A stretch of 47,243 bases of DNA from Euryarchaeota archaeon TMED192 (GTDB taxonomy: Archaea > Thermoplasmatota > Poseidoniia > Poseidoniales > Thalassarchaeaceae). The notes below the pieces were generated by a model, which had not been told where the DNA came from, ran no database searches, and saw only the letters and a list, made by a program, of their open reading frames with translations. The stretch spans positions 1 through 47,243 of the forward strand of contig NHIP02000001.1 of assembly GCA_002170775.2 (NCBI GenBank). The letters run 5' to 3'. The position numbers and the translations under genes were made by a program. The number at the start of each line of letters is the position of its first letter. The first letter of the stretch is position 1. This document shows positions 26,677 through 36,187 of this stretch, piece after piece.

Positions 26677-27810
26677 TTATGTTGTGACGAGGCGGCTACG
26701 CCCGACTTCAGCAACCCTGTGGAGGAAATCCTCGAAATGGATTCGTGCATGAGTGTGTAATTGAATATCTCGACTGCATTTAGCAAGTGCTTGCAGTATC
26801 TCGCTCCTAAGTAAATCATTCAATGGGAGTCGTCGGCCGACGAGAGCCGCATGTATCTGGTCTATTACGTCCTCTGGCTCAAGCCCATGATCATCCAAAA
26901 GACGGTCCACTTCAGCTACAGCTCCTGTTCTTACCTTTATTCTCCTCCCATTACGATCTAACCATCTGGAGCCGACGACCTTTCCCTGAAGGGCCATCTC
27001 AATGATATCCCTGCCCGATTTCATGGTGATTCCTTGGATCAGATCATGAATTGATGAACGGTCGGATAGTTTGTCATGTGCCCAAAGTAATTCGAGCATG
27101 AATATCGCTCTTCGAATATTACCCTGACTAACGTATAGGATATCATCGATAATGCCTTCTTCCAGATTTATGCGCTCGGCATCAATTATTCCTTCCAAGG
27201 TCCTCTTGAGGCTTCCATCATCACAGGCAGGAAGGCGGATCATCTGTGTCCTAGATCTGAGTGCGTCTATGATAGCAGATGGTGCCCGGGCCGTGAATAT
27301 GAATCTAGAAGCTGGACCCACTTTTTCTAACATTCTCCGGAGATATGCTTGCCATCTCATGCTCATATGATCTGCATCTTCGAGGATAATCAATCGGCTC
27401 AAGGGTTGGGCGTTGTTTGATATGGTTTCTTTGCCGGCAGGCGGTGGATCGTCATTGGAACTGTGTTCTCTGGTGTTTGAAAATGCTGCGAGGGACATTC
27501 TGCCTGCGAGGGTGTCCGATGATTCTTTTCCTTCCGGCCGGAGGAAAGTCTCAAACAATTCCATTGCGCCTCTTTTCCTCTTCATATCTCTGATGTTTCT
27601 GACATGAACGGTGGATGCCCAGGAGGGGCCCAAAACCTGACGCGCATAAAGACGCCACAAGGCGGTCTTACCACAGCCTGGGGGGCCCGTTATGAGGAGG
27701 TGCGGTGGTTGAGGCAGGAGTGACATTGCGGTTACGCGCTCAATGACGCGCTCGGGGGCTGCAAACTGATCGAAAGTTCGAGGAGCGTGATCGACAAGCC
27801 AACCGGACAC
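26677..27810 (-). CDS. RFC small-subunit-like AAA+ clamp-loader ATPase, divergent
   Basis: 377 aa from a GTG start. The N-terminal WLVDHAPRTFDQF resembles the RFC start (W..KYRP.tldei). Walker A GPPGCGKT (42-49), Walker B LIILEDAD (140-147; DEAD-type is usual), sensor-1 FTAR, and RSRT (185-188) where RFC small subunits have the SRC arginine-finger motif. The C-terminal half has the helical lid and collar. About 50 extra, polar residues (90-138) lie between Walker A and B. It is likely a clamp-loader paralogue or a specialised subunit rather than the main RfcS. It lies 36 bases after the RpoP-like gene in the same direction, probably in the guaA-A operon. Confidence 0.75.
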   Translation of the reverse strand: MSGWLVDHAPRTFDQFAAPERVIERVTAMSLLPQPPHLLITGPPGCGKTALWRLYARQVLGPSWASTVHVRNIRDMKRKRGAMELFETFLRPEGKESSDTLAGRMSLAAFSNTREHSSNDDPPPAGKETISNNAQPLSRLIILEDADHMSMRWQAYLRRMLEKVGPASRFIFTARAPSAIIDALRSRTQMIRLPACDDGSLKRTLEGIIDAERINLEEGIIDDILYVSQGNIRRAIFMLELLWAHDKLSDRSSIHDLIQGITMKSGRDIIEMALQGKVVGSRWLDRNGRRIKVRTGAVAEVDRLLDDHGLEPEDVIDQIHAALVGRRLPLNDLLRSEILQALAKCSRDIQLHTHARIHFEDFLHRVAEVGRSRLVTT

Positions 27811-27846
27811 GTACTGTGTATTGCGGCTAGGGTCTTGAAGTCCGCG

Positions 27847-28152
27847 TTACTCTGCCCGTAGAGTCTTGATGCCGTCGGGGCCTTCTTTGCGGGGCTTGAC
27901 AAATATTCGGTAGCCGCACTTGTGGCATGATTTGCCCGTAGCGCCTATCTCAATGAACTCGATGTGACCGCATCGAACGCATCTATACCTGATCTCGAGG
28001 GGGTCCATTGGAGATGAGCAATGGTTGCAGGTGGCCGGTCCCTCTGCGTCGAATGGCTTCCTGTCAGTTCGGTTGCAAGAACGGCACTTGTACAATGTCA
28101 TGCGGTTCGTCATGAATTGGGCCGGTTTGGCAGCCTTCTTCAACCTGCCCAT
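27847..28152 (-). CDS. RpoP-like (Rpb12) protein with an extra zinc ribbon
   Basis: 101 aa from ATG 28152, five bases after the guaA-A stop; a longer frame to 28230 overlaps that gene. The C-terminal half has Cys58, Cys61, Cys76 and Cys79 in YRCVRCGHIEF...CHKCGYRIFVKPR, ending in KTLRAE: the pattern of RNA polymerase subunit P (Rpb12), including the basic tail with the CGYRI motif. The N-terminal half carries another four-cysteine ribbon (Cys23, 26, 42, 45). Archaeal RpoP is normally about 45-60 aa with one ribbon, so the fusion is unusual. A role as RNA polymerase subunit is likely but not certain; another zinc-ribbon protein is possible. Confidence 0.7.
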   Translation of the reverse strand: MGRLKKAAKPAQFMTNRMTLYKCRSCNRTDRKPFDAEGPATCNHCSSPMDPLEIRYRCVRCGHIEFIEIGATGKSCHKCGYRIFVKPRKEGPDGIKTLRAE

Positions 28153-28156
28153 TATA

Positions 28157-28750
28157 TCAGTTGGTCTTCCGAGCACTATCGCATATGCTGACGAAGTTTC
28201 TGAATATGGTCTCACCGAACTCGGAATCATTGACCTCTGGGTGGAATTGCACCCCTAGACGATCGCCGGAATCGTTCTGCATTGCTTGAACACGACAAGA
28301 GTCGCTAGACGCTGTTATCCTGAAATTATCAGGGACGTCTACCACCTCGTCATTGTGACTTTCCCATACGATTTGTTCCATGGGGGTGGATGAAAATAGC
28401 GGGCCAGGGTCGTCTGACAGCTTCATGGTCGCCGCGCCGAATTCTGGCTCTTCGGCTTCCTCTGCTCTACCACCGTAAAAACCAGCCATGAATTGGAGAC
28501 CTGCACAAATTCCAAGGATTGGCACGTCCAATGAAAGGTAGTCGGCGCAACGGCCCAGTTCTCCTGTCAGTCCAACTCGCGCTGCCCCGCCAGAGAGGAT
28601 CAGCCCGTCGACCTCCCTAAGTTCACTAAGCGGTGTGTCATTTGGAAATATCTTGGTATCGACACCAAGATATCGGAGCATGCGCCACTCTCTATGTGTC
28701 CATTGACCGCCATTATCAATGACGTCGATGATGAGTGGAGCCTCGCTCAT
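28157..28750 (-). CDS. guaAA: GMP synthase, glutamine amidotransferase subunit A
   Basis: Class I glutamine amidotransferase delivering ammonia for XMP to GMP conversion. In archaea it is a separate subunit from the synthetase. 197 aa from ATG 28750 (the frame extends to 28780). Family-specific start IIDVIDNGGQWTHREWR, nucleophile Cys82 in LGICAGLQ, and His170/Glu172 in VQFHPEV complete the triad. The ATP-pyrophosphatase partner is not in the window. It is closely followed by the RpoP-like and RFC-like genes. Confidence 0.92.
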   Translation of the reverse strand: MSEAPLIIDVIDNGGQWTHREWRMLRYLGVDTKIFPNDTPLSELREVDGLILSGGAARVGLTGELGRCADYLSLDVPILGICAGLQFMAGFYGGRAEEAEEPEFGAATMKLSDDPGPLFSSTPMEQIVWESHNDEVVDVPDNFRITASSDSCRVQAMQNDSGDRLGVQFHPEVNDSEFGETIFRNFVSICDSARKTN

Positions 28751-28833
28751 GACGAGGTGCGTACCTAGGCGGGCCATCAATACATTGCAGTGGAATCGAA
28801 GAATATGAACGAGGGGCAGATTGAAAGATAATC

Positions 28834-28848
28834 CCCAACTCGGTTGGG
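28834..28848. repeat. Short hairpin before tRNA-Asp
   Basis: CCCAAC-TCG-GTTGGG, a perfect 6-bp stem with a 3-nt loop, six bases upstream of the tRNA-Asp gene. It could be part of the promoter or a processing signal, or chance. Confidence 0.3.
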
Positions 28849-28854
28849 AAGCAA

Positions 28855-28927
28855 GCCCCGATGGTGTAGTGGCCTATCATGCAGCCCTGTCGAGGCTGCG
28901 ACCCGGGTTCAAATCCCGGTCGGGGCG
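28855..28927 (+). tRNA. tRNA-Asp(GUC)
   Basis: Complete cloverleaf: acceptor GCCCCGA/TCGGGGC, anticodon loop CTGTCGA in a GCAGC/GCTGC stem region (anticodon GTC), T arm GGGTTCAAATCCC. Discriminator G and encoded CCA at 28928-28930. No intron. Confidence 0.95.
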
Positions 28928-28980
28928 CCAAAAATCGCCGTTCAAGGTCTTCCCAACTTACGTTATTGTCTTTCTTTGAG

Positions 28981-29631
28981 TCATTGAATATCCGGCGAGA
29001 TGATGTCGTTTATCACAGCTGATAGTCCAAGATCGGCGGGGCATAGCAAAGATCTGACTCCGAATGCCTTTGCAGCCGTCATATCCGAAATCCTGTCCCC
29101 CACCATGACTGAATCGGACTCGGATGGCCTTTCGATCCAATCACTGGCAAATCTCATCGATAGTTCGGACCATTCCTTGGTCGATTCTGCGTGGTCGATC
29201 AACTGACGGGCTGCCTCTAACATACCTGGATTTGGCTTTCTTGCCCACGCATTCTGGTTCGGGACATAGGGGCTGTGGAGTATCAAATCTAGAATCGCAT
29301 CTTCATCTTCAATCAAGAGGAGTTTCTGTATCTGGTCATGAATTAGTGCTAGATTCTCAGAATCCCAGTACCCCCTACCGATTGGGGACTGGTTCGTCAC
29401 AACAGCGATTCGGAAGCCGGATCTACGTAATCTAGCGACGCACTTGGCTGCATATGGGAGCAAGGTGACCTCGGAGGGAGAGTTAATGTAATTCTCAGAC
29501 CCAATATTCAACACACCGTCCCGATCAAGATATGCGATGGCCCCAGACCAAGGTCTTGAATCTGGAAGAGGGGGGAGCGTCAGAGGGGCATCGATCGGGA
29601 CCCTGTCACGACATGGAAGATGCTGGAGCAC
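28981..29631 (-). CDS. HAD-family phosphatase (GmhB/HisB-N-like)
   Basis: 216 aa from a GTG. Catalytic DxD motif Asp36/Asp38 in LDRDGVLN, then VVTNQSPIGRGYW (motif II), RKPNPGM (motif III Lys) and VGDRISDMTAA (motif IV). This set belongs to the histidinol-phosphate / D-glycero-heptose-bisphosphate phosphatase group. The zinc-binding Cys/His loop of GmhB is absent; the equivalent stretch is HSPYVPNQNAWARKP. A sugar-phosphate substrate is likely and could link to the glycan genes further right. First ~28 residues look like an unstructured extension and the true start may be internal. Confidence 0.8.
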   Translation of the reverse strand: MLQHLPCRDRVPIDAPLTLPPLPDSRPWSGAIAYLDRDGVLNIGSENYINSPSEVTLLPYAAKCVARLRRSGFRIAVVTNQSPIGRGYWDSENLALIHDQIQKLLLIEDEDAILDLILHSPYVPNQNAWARKPNPGMLEAARQLIDHAESTKEWSELSMRFASDWIERPSESDSVMVGDRISDMTAAKAFGVRSLLCPADLGLSAVINDIISPDIQ

Positions 29632-29687
29632 GCCCAGCGACTAATCTGGTTGTACAAAGCGCCTTCCTAAAAATGGGTAAAAGCAAG

Positions 29688-30209
29688 TTAAAATTCAAGT
29701 TTTACCTTTTCCTTTCTACCTAATTTCCTACCAGTGTAATGTCTATGTTTTCTCGAGTCGAATGGGTTCATGGTGTAATTCAACTTCTTGCTATATGTCT
29801 TGTACAGCAGCATTTCCCACAGCAACCCTTTGTTCCCTCCTGCTGAGAGGAAGTCTCCCCCAGATACCCTCTTGATTTGGGTGATTACGCGCTCTATGTC
29901 CTCTGAGAATCCTAATACGCCAGTCTCCATAACCACGAATGAGTCGTCGTCGAATAATTTCCATGAGTCGATATCGTTGATGTCCATCCTATTGCACTCT
30001 TGGCACCCGTATAGATCGATAGTGACGTCCCCATGCTCGCTGTTTGGGAACATACTAGACATGAAGTGGAAATAGTTGCCACTGCATGGGTCGCCGATCA
30101 TCATCAATGGCTTCTCCTTTTGTTTGGCATATTCTGATGCTTCAAAGAACATCCTCTTTGTGCGAAAGTATCTCGCAACAGGGGATATGAGAATACTTCT
30201 CAAAACCAC
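29688..30209 (-). CDS. Small SAM-methyltransferase-like protein
   Basis: 173 aa, not firmly identified. The order MMIGDPCSGN (in place of motif I), VTIDLYGCQECNRMDIND, FDDDSFVVMETG and ITQIKRVSGGDFLSAGG mirrors a class I methyltransferase core (motifs I, II, IV and the RVL.PGG strand). The glycine-rich SAM loop is altered to DPCSGN, so it may have lost activity or bind something else. The basic C-terminal tail (RKLGRKEKVKL) could contact nucleic acid. It ends 57 bases before the HAD gene and starts 3 bases after the purQ stop, so it is in the purine operon by position. Confidence 0.5.
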   Translation of the reverse strand: MVLRSILISPVARYFRTKRMFFEASEYAKQKEKPLMMIGDPCSGNYFHFMSSMFPNSEHGDVTIDLYGCQECNRMDINDIDSWKLFDDDSFVVMETGVLGFSEDIERVITQIKRVSGGDFLSAGGNKGLLWEMLLYKTYSKKLNYTMNPFDSRKHRHYTGRKLGRKEKVKLEF

Positions 30210-30212
30210 GTC

Positions 30213-31037
30213 TTAAGTCTCCTTTTTACTCTGAAGTGAGTATTCTACGGCATTGTGAAAGATGGTGATTGAAGGAGCTCTCCCGTGTTCGATCCCCTCA
30301 TCTCTGGTCCAGTCAGGTGAAAGCCATGTGCTATGATATGCCTCGGGATGAGGCATTAGGCCAAAGACGAGGCCGGTTGGATCGCAGACCCCCGCGATAT
30401 TTCTCCAACTTTGGTTTGGGGAGATTGGATAAGGTAGCACTTCGTCCGTGGCACTGGGATATTCTTTCGAGGGATCGACATACTTTGCCACGAGTTGTCC
30501 CCTCTTCGCCCATTGGTCCAGCAATTCTCTGTCGCTTGTGACAAATTTGCCTTCTCCATGCCTCACCGGCACTCTGATTCTGGTAAGTCCTTTAGTCCAG
30601 ATGCAAGGGCTATTTTGATCAAATTCGAGTGTAGCCCACCGATTTTCATAATGAGCACTGTCATTGAGTGCGAGTGATGCTGTTTGAGTGAGTGTTACTT
30701 CCTCGTCGCCTGGGAGCAACCCCATCTTTACCAGCACCTGAAACCCGTTGCAAATACCAATTACAGGTTTGCCGGCCCGTACGAAGCGTCTGACCTGGTC
30801 ACGGAGGCCAAATCGGAGTCTGTTGCCCAGCAACCTGCCACTACCTAGGTGGTCTCCAAACGAGAATCCTCCCGGGACAGCCATGATATGGTAATCGTCC
30901 AGATTCAAATCCCCATTGACGAGCATATTGACATGTACTTTTTCTGGGGATCCGCCGGCCATCTCAAACACCGCCATAGTTTCAGTTTCGCAATTGATTC
31001 CAAAGCCAGAGAGGACGGCAATTCGAACTTGAGTCAC
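30213..31037 (-). CDS. purQ: FGAM synthase subunit PurQ (glutaminase)
   Basis: Supplies ammonia for formylglycinamidine ribonucleotide synthesis in purine biosynthesis. About 274 aa from GTG 31037, whose GTGA overlaps the purL stop; a longer frame to 31070 would overlap purL. Starts VTQVRIAVLSGFGINCE, with nucleophile Cys96 in GICNGFQVL and the His/Glu pair in MPHPEAYH. The protein is slightly longer than typical PurQ (~225-260 aa) with a Trp-rich C-terminal insertion. Coupled directly downstream of purL. Confidence 0.94.
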   Translation of the reverse strand: MTQVRIAVLSGFGINCETETMAVFEMAGGSPEKVHVNMLVNGDLNLDDYHIMAVPGGFSFGDHLGSGRLLGNRLRFGLRDQVRRFVRAGKPVIGICNGFQVLVKMGLLPGDEEVTLTQTASLALNDSAHYENRWATLEFDQNSPCIWTKGLTRIRVPVRHGEGKFVTSDRELLDQWAKRGQLVAKYVDPSKEYPSATDEVLPYPISPNQSWRNIAGVCDPTGLVFGLMPHPEAYHSTWLSPDWTRDEGIEHGRAPSITIFHNAVEYSLQSKKET

Positions 31038-34000
31038 TGTGGGCCACCTCCATCGAGGGTTTCTTTCCACGCTTTCCGCAAGGTACTCATCGATGTGGAG
31101 ATTAATTTGGTATCCCCATTGTTTACTGATATTGTATCGCCTGCTTCAACTACACCTAAGAAATAGCATGCATTGCCGGTCATTGAATTTTCAAATGCCT
31201 CACTATTTTCTGGTTTTACACTTACGAGTATTCGGCCCAGAGATTCTCCGAACATGGCCCCCCATGGCTCTATCTGATTGCAATCATACATGATTGGGGA
31301 CACGTCTACCCGCGCTCCAGAATCTGATCCAAAACAGCACTCTGAAATCGCTACTGCTAATCCACCATCACTACAATCATGAGCGCTTGAGACTAGTTCC
31401 TTTTGCATCGCCTCTGTTAGAGCTCTATACAACGCCAGATTTCGAGTCGTATCTATTTCTGGTATACGCCCACCGATCCCGGATTGTCCTCGAGTCTCGT
31501 CCCTAAGCATGTATGCGATCTCACTGGCTCCGAGTTCTTGATGGGACTCACCGCAGAGATATATCCTATCCCCCGGAGTCTTGAAATCGCTCGATACGGC
31601 CTTTCGGACATCCTTATGATTGCCAATTAGACTGAATAGAATTGTTGGGGGGATGCTGATCTTTTCACCATGTAGTTTAGCGTCATTCTTCATTGAGTCC
31701 TTTCCACTTATACATGGTAATTTGTAAGCCCTGCATACATCATCCAAAGCACGGTTTGCTCTGACTAATTGAGCCAATTTATACCGTCCATCAGGAGTCT
31801 TTTGCGATTCCACCGGATCCGGCCAACAGAAGTTGTCCAACCCCGCAATAAGATCGAGGTCAACTCCAACGCAAACTGCATTGCGCAGGGCTTCATCGAT
31901 GCTGGCAGCTGTCATTGCATATGCATCGATGTCGGAATATCTGGGAATGATTCCATTCGATATCACCGCGCCTTGTGTTTGACCTTGGATTGGGGCGATG
32001 ACTGCAGCATCGCCTGGAGCGTCATGATTGACACCGCAGAACGGCTTAATCACCGATTGAGCAATGACTTCATGATCGTATGAACGGACCCACCATTCTT
32101 TGCTAGCGATGTTAGGTCTGGCTATGAGTCTCAAGAGTGCTTCTCCCATTTGTGAGTCTTCAGGAAGTATCACTTCCGCGTGTGTTGGTGGGGTCCACTC
32201 AGATGCGAGCTCTAATTGAGGGCAGCCGTCGTGCAAGAATGAAATGGGTAGATGAGCGACTACATCGGTTCCCATTCGGACAATGAACGCACCTGAGTCA
32301 GTAAATTTTCCAATCGCTGTCGCTTCGACCTCATGAAGGGCAGCGAGTGCTTCGAACGATTCGCAATCCTCTGGTTTGACACCCACAGTCATCCTTTCTT
32401 GAGATTCTGAGACCAATATCTCCCATGGGCTCAGGCCAGCCTGCTTGAGGGGCACTACAGCGAGATCTAGGTCTGCTCCCCCCGTCAGTTCGGCCATCTC
32501 TCCGACTGAGCTTGAAAGACCACCTGCACCGTTGTCGGTGATAACTTGTATCAATCCTTCATCTCTTGCCTCGATAATCATATCAAGCATTTTCTTTTGA
32601 GTGATTGGATCGCCGATTTGAACCGCTGAACTCGGGCTATCCTCTGTTAACTCAAGGCTGGAGAAAGTAGCGCCGTGGATACCGTCGAAGCCTACTCTTC
32701 CTCCGACCATGTAGACGATGTCGCCGGGAGTGGGTGTTTTGTCGTGTGATTCTCTTCCGTCGGGAAGGAGTCGTGGCATTATGCCGACTGTGCCACAATA
32801 CACCAATGGTTTGCCAAGGTATCTTTCATCGAAGATAATCGCGCCATTTACGGTGGGTATCCCAGACTCATTTCCACCAGCCCTAACTCCCGCGTGGACC
32901 CCGCGAAATACTCTGGAAGGGTGAAATAGTCCCTTGGGAATGTTCCCTGAGTAATCCGGAGGGCCAAAGCAGAATACGTCTGTGTTTGCAATCGGTCTTG
33001 CACCCAATCCTGTACCAAGGATGTCCCTATTGACGCCAACAATTCCAGTCATTGCCCCTCCGAAAGGGTCCAAGGCGCTGGGTGAATTGTGAGTCTCGGC
33101 TTTCATGCAGAGGCTCCAATTTTCATTCCAAGCGATAACTCCGGAATTATCATGGAAAATCGAAAGTAGCCAATCAACTTCTTTTTGAATGTCCAGGGTG
33201 GGTTTCATGATATATGTCTTGAATAGAGAATCTATCGTGGTTGATTCGCCGGTTTCGGTGTCTTTGTGATGAATCTTAGCTGCGAATATCTTGTGGGAGC
33301 AATGTTCAGACCAGGTTTGCGCTAAACACTCTAGTTCAGCATCAGTGGGTGCATCTACAGGGAGCCCCATTTTCTCTCTTATTCGCTTTACGTTAGGGTC
33401 TCTGTAATGTGATTGTATTGCCTTCATCTCTTGTAGATTCAGGGCTAACAAACCCCTCTCACTAATGTCAAGAAGTTCGTCATCCCCCACTTCGAGATCA
33501 ATGGATTCTGATTTACGTGTGTTCTGAGCGGGGAGTACAGGGAACGGTATCAAGTGCTCTATTCTTCTGTCCGATTCTAAAATGGCGAATTGCTCGAGCA
33601 TTGGGTTGTGCAAAAGCGCAATTATCGGTCCAATATCCGGGGTATTATTCCCAAACCAAAAGTGATATGATATTGTTGAGGCGACCTTTGTCTTCCTTCT
33701 AGGAAACAATGTTCTGAGGCCATCTTCTGCGGCCATGGCCCTGTTGTCGGTTACACCGGGCTTGAAACCGACCTGAATAGTGATGTCCGAACGGCCGAGG
33801 TCTGGGAGTAATCCTGCTGCTATCGAGCCATCGAGGGAGTAGTGTTCTATGATCGGGTCTGAAAAGAGGTCTTTTGCTGCATTCCCTCTTTCTTGCTCAG
33901 TTAAATCGGCTTTAACGGTGTAGCCTAAGCTGGTCCTGATAGTTTTCACATTAATTTCAATTTCTTTTGGAAGTATTTTCTTCGTAGAAAGTGCTCGGCT

Positions 34001-34060
34001 GTCGATCAATCCCGAGCCGGTTCTTGGAAGTACATCCACGCGCAAGACGTTGTTGTTCAT
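31034..34060 (-). CDS. purL: FGAM synthase PurL with PurS-like N-terminal region
   Basis: 1008 aa, against about 700-760 for small PurL that works with separate PurS and PurQ. Residues about 1-75 and 95-165 look like two PurS-type beta-alpha-beta units (LRVDVLPRTGSGLIDSRA and ITIQVGFKPGVTDNRA starts), so the PurS dimer is built in. The linker and catalytic region follow, including ECLAQTWSEHCSHK (linker/substrate site) and DNGAGGLSSSVGEMAELTGG. PurQ is separate and directly downstream (GTGA overlap), giving a PurSL + PurQ architecture. This ATP-dependent enzyme makes FGAM. The start lies 58 bases after groEL, with a weak hairpin (34068-34090) between. Confidence 0.92.
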   Translation of the reverse strand: MNNNVLRVDVLPRTGSGLIDSRALSTKKILPKEIEINVKTIRTSLGYTVKADLTEQERGNAAKDLFSDPIIEHYSLDGSIAAGLLPDLGRSDITIQVGFKPGVTDNRAMAAEDGLRTLFPRRKTKVASTISYHFWFGNNTPDIGPIIALLHNPMLEQFAILESDRRIEHLIPFPVLPAQNTRKSESIDLEVGDDELLDISERGLLALNLQEMKAIQSHYRDPNVKRIREKMGLPVDAPTDAELECLAQTWSEHCSHKIFAAKIHHKDTETGESTTIDSLFKTYIMKPTLDIQKEVDWLLSIFHDNSGVIAWNENWSLCMKAETHNSPSALDPFGGAMTGIVGVNRDILGTGLGARPIANTDVFCFGPPDYSGNIPKGLFHPSRVFRGVHAGVRAGGNESGIPTVNGAIIFDERYLGKPLVYCGTVGIMPRLLPDGRESHDKTPTPGDIVYMVGGRVGFDGIHGATFSSLELTEDSPSSAVQIGDPITQKKMLDMIIEARDEGLIQVITDNGAGGLSSSVGEMAELTGGADLDLAVVPLKQAGLSPWEILVSESQERMTVGVKPEDCESFEALAALHEVEATAIGKFTDSGAFIVRMGTDVVAHLPISFLHDGCPQLELASEWTPPTHAEVILPEDSQMGEALLRLIARPNIASKEWWVRSYDHEVIAQSVIKPFCGVNHDAPGDAAVIAPIQGQTQGAVISNGIIPRYSDIDAYAMTAASIDEALRNAVCVGVDLDLIAGLDNFCWPDPVESQKTPDGRYKLAQLVRANRALDDVCRAYKLPCISGKDSMKNDAKLHGEKISIPPTILFSLIGNHKDVRKAVSSDFKTPGDRIYLCGESHQELGASEIAYMLRDETRGQSGIGGRIPEIDTTRNLALYRALTEAMQKELVSSAHDCSDGGLAVAISECCFGSDSGARVDVSPIMYDCNQIEPWGAMFGESLGRILVSVKPENSEAFENSMTGNACYFLGVVEAGDTISVNNGDTKLISTSMSTLRKAWKETLDGGGPQ

Positions 34061-34118
34061 CGATGGTTCCCGGCTCGTGGTCCGGCGGGACGTCCATCAA
34101 CGATGCGCATGAGTTGCA

Positions 34119-35783
<1,665 letters not shown>

Positions 35784-35802
35784 TCATTTCAACTCCTTTT
35801 CT

Positions 35803-36075
35803 TCAGAGGTCCAGTACCTTCGCTTGAAGGTCTTCGAATTTTATCAACATGTATTCTATCCCAAGCCATTCCACCTTTGTCCCACTGTACTGACGGTAGA
35901 TGACTCGATCATCGAGGTTTAGGCCCTCCACATCCGGCCCTATAGCGACCACCTTTCCAACATTCATCTTCTCCCGGGCTTCCTCAGGGAGTAAGAGCCC
36001 CGACTCGGTCTTCTCTGGTGCGTTTTCCATCTCAAGGAGGACCATTTCCCCCATTGGCTCTATTCCGACAGACAT
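35803..36075 (-). CDS. groS: Co-chaperonin GroES
   Basis: 90 aa. Typical order: IEPMGEMVLLEMENAPEKTESGLLLPEEAREKMNVGKVVAIGP, with the mobile-loop stretch (EKTESGLLLPE, carrying the GLLLP motif that contacts GroEL) and the barrel end IEYMLIKFEDLQAKV. Forms the heptameric lid of GroEL. It is the first gene of the groES-groEL operon, 19 bases upstream of groEL. An ATTGG/CCAAT palindrome sits in its promoter region. Confidence 0.95.
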   Translation of the reverse strand: MSVGIEPMGEMVLLEMENAPEKTESGLLLPEEAREKMNVGKVVAIGPDVEGLNLDDRVIYRQYSGTKVEWLGIEYMLIKFEDLQAKVLDL

Positions 36076-36187
36076 TTGATCAACTCTAGGCTATACAACC
36101 CGTGGTTGGCTAATTGGGGTCCAATTTAAACGTGTTCCAATACAATTCTCGGGAACCTTGAGGTACTGGTCATCAGAGGGCGTTAGG
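36076..36187. promoter_or_regulatory. Divergent groES / pyrF promoter with palindrome
   Basis: Contains AATTGG (36112-36117) / CCAATT (36121-36126) with a 3-nt centre, overlapping a TATA-like TTTAAA (36125-36130) about 50 bases before the groES ATG. A palindrome over a TATA element suits a heat-shock repressor site, but no CIRCE element or known archaeal heat-shock site is recognised. Confidence 0.35.

Noticed and set aside
26273-26819. Antisense frames crossing the tRNA-Arg gene
   Set aside because: They overlap a tRNA and two convergent real genes; the translated sequence derives from these.
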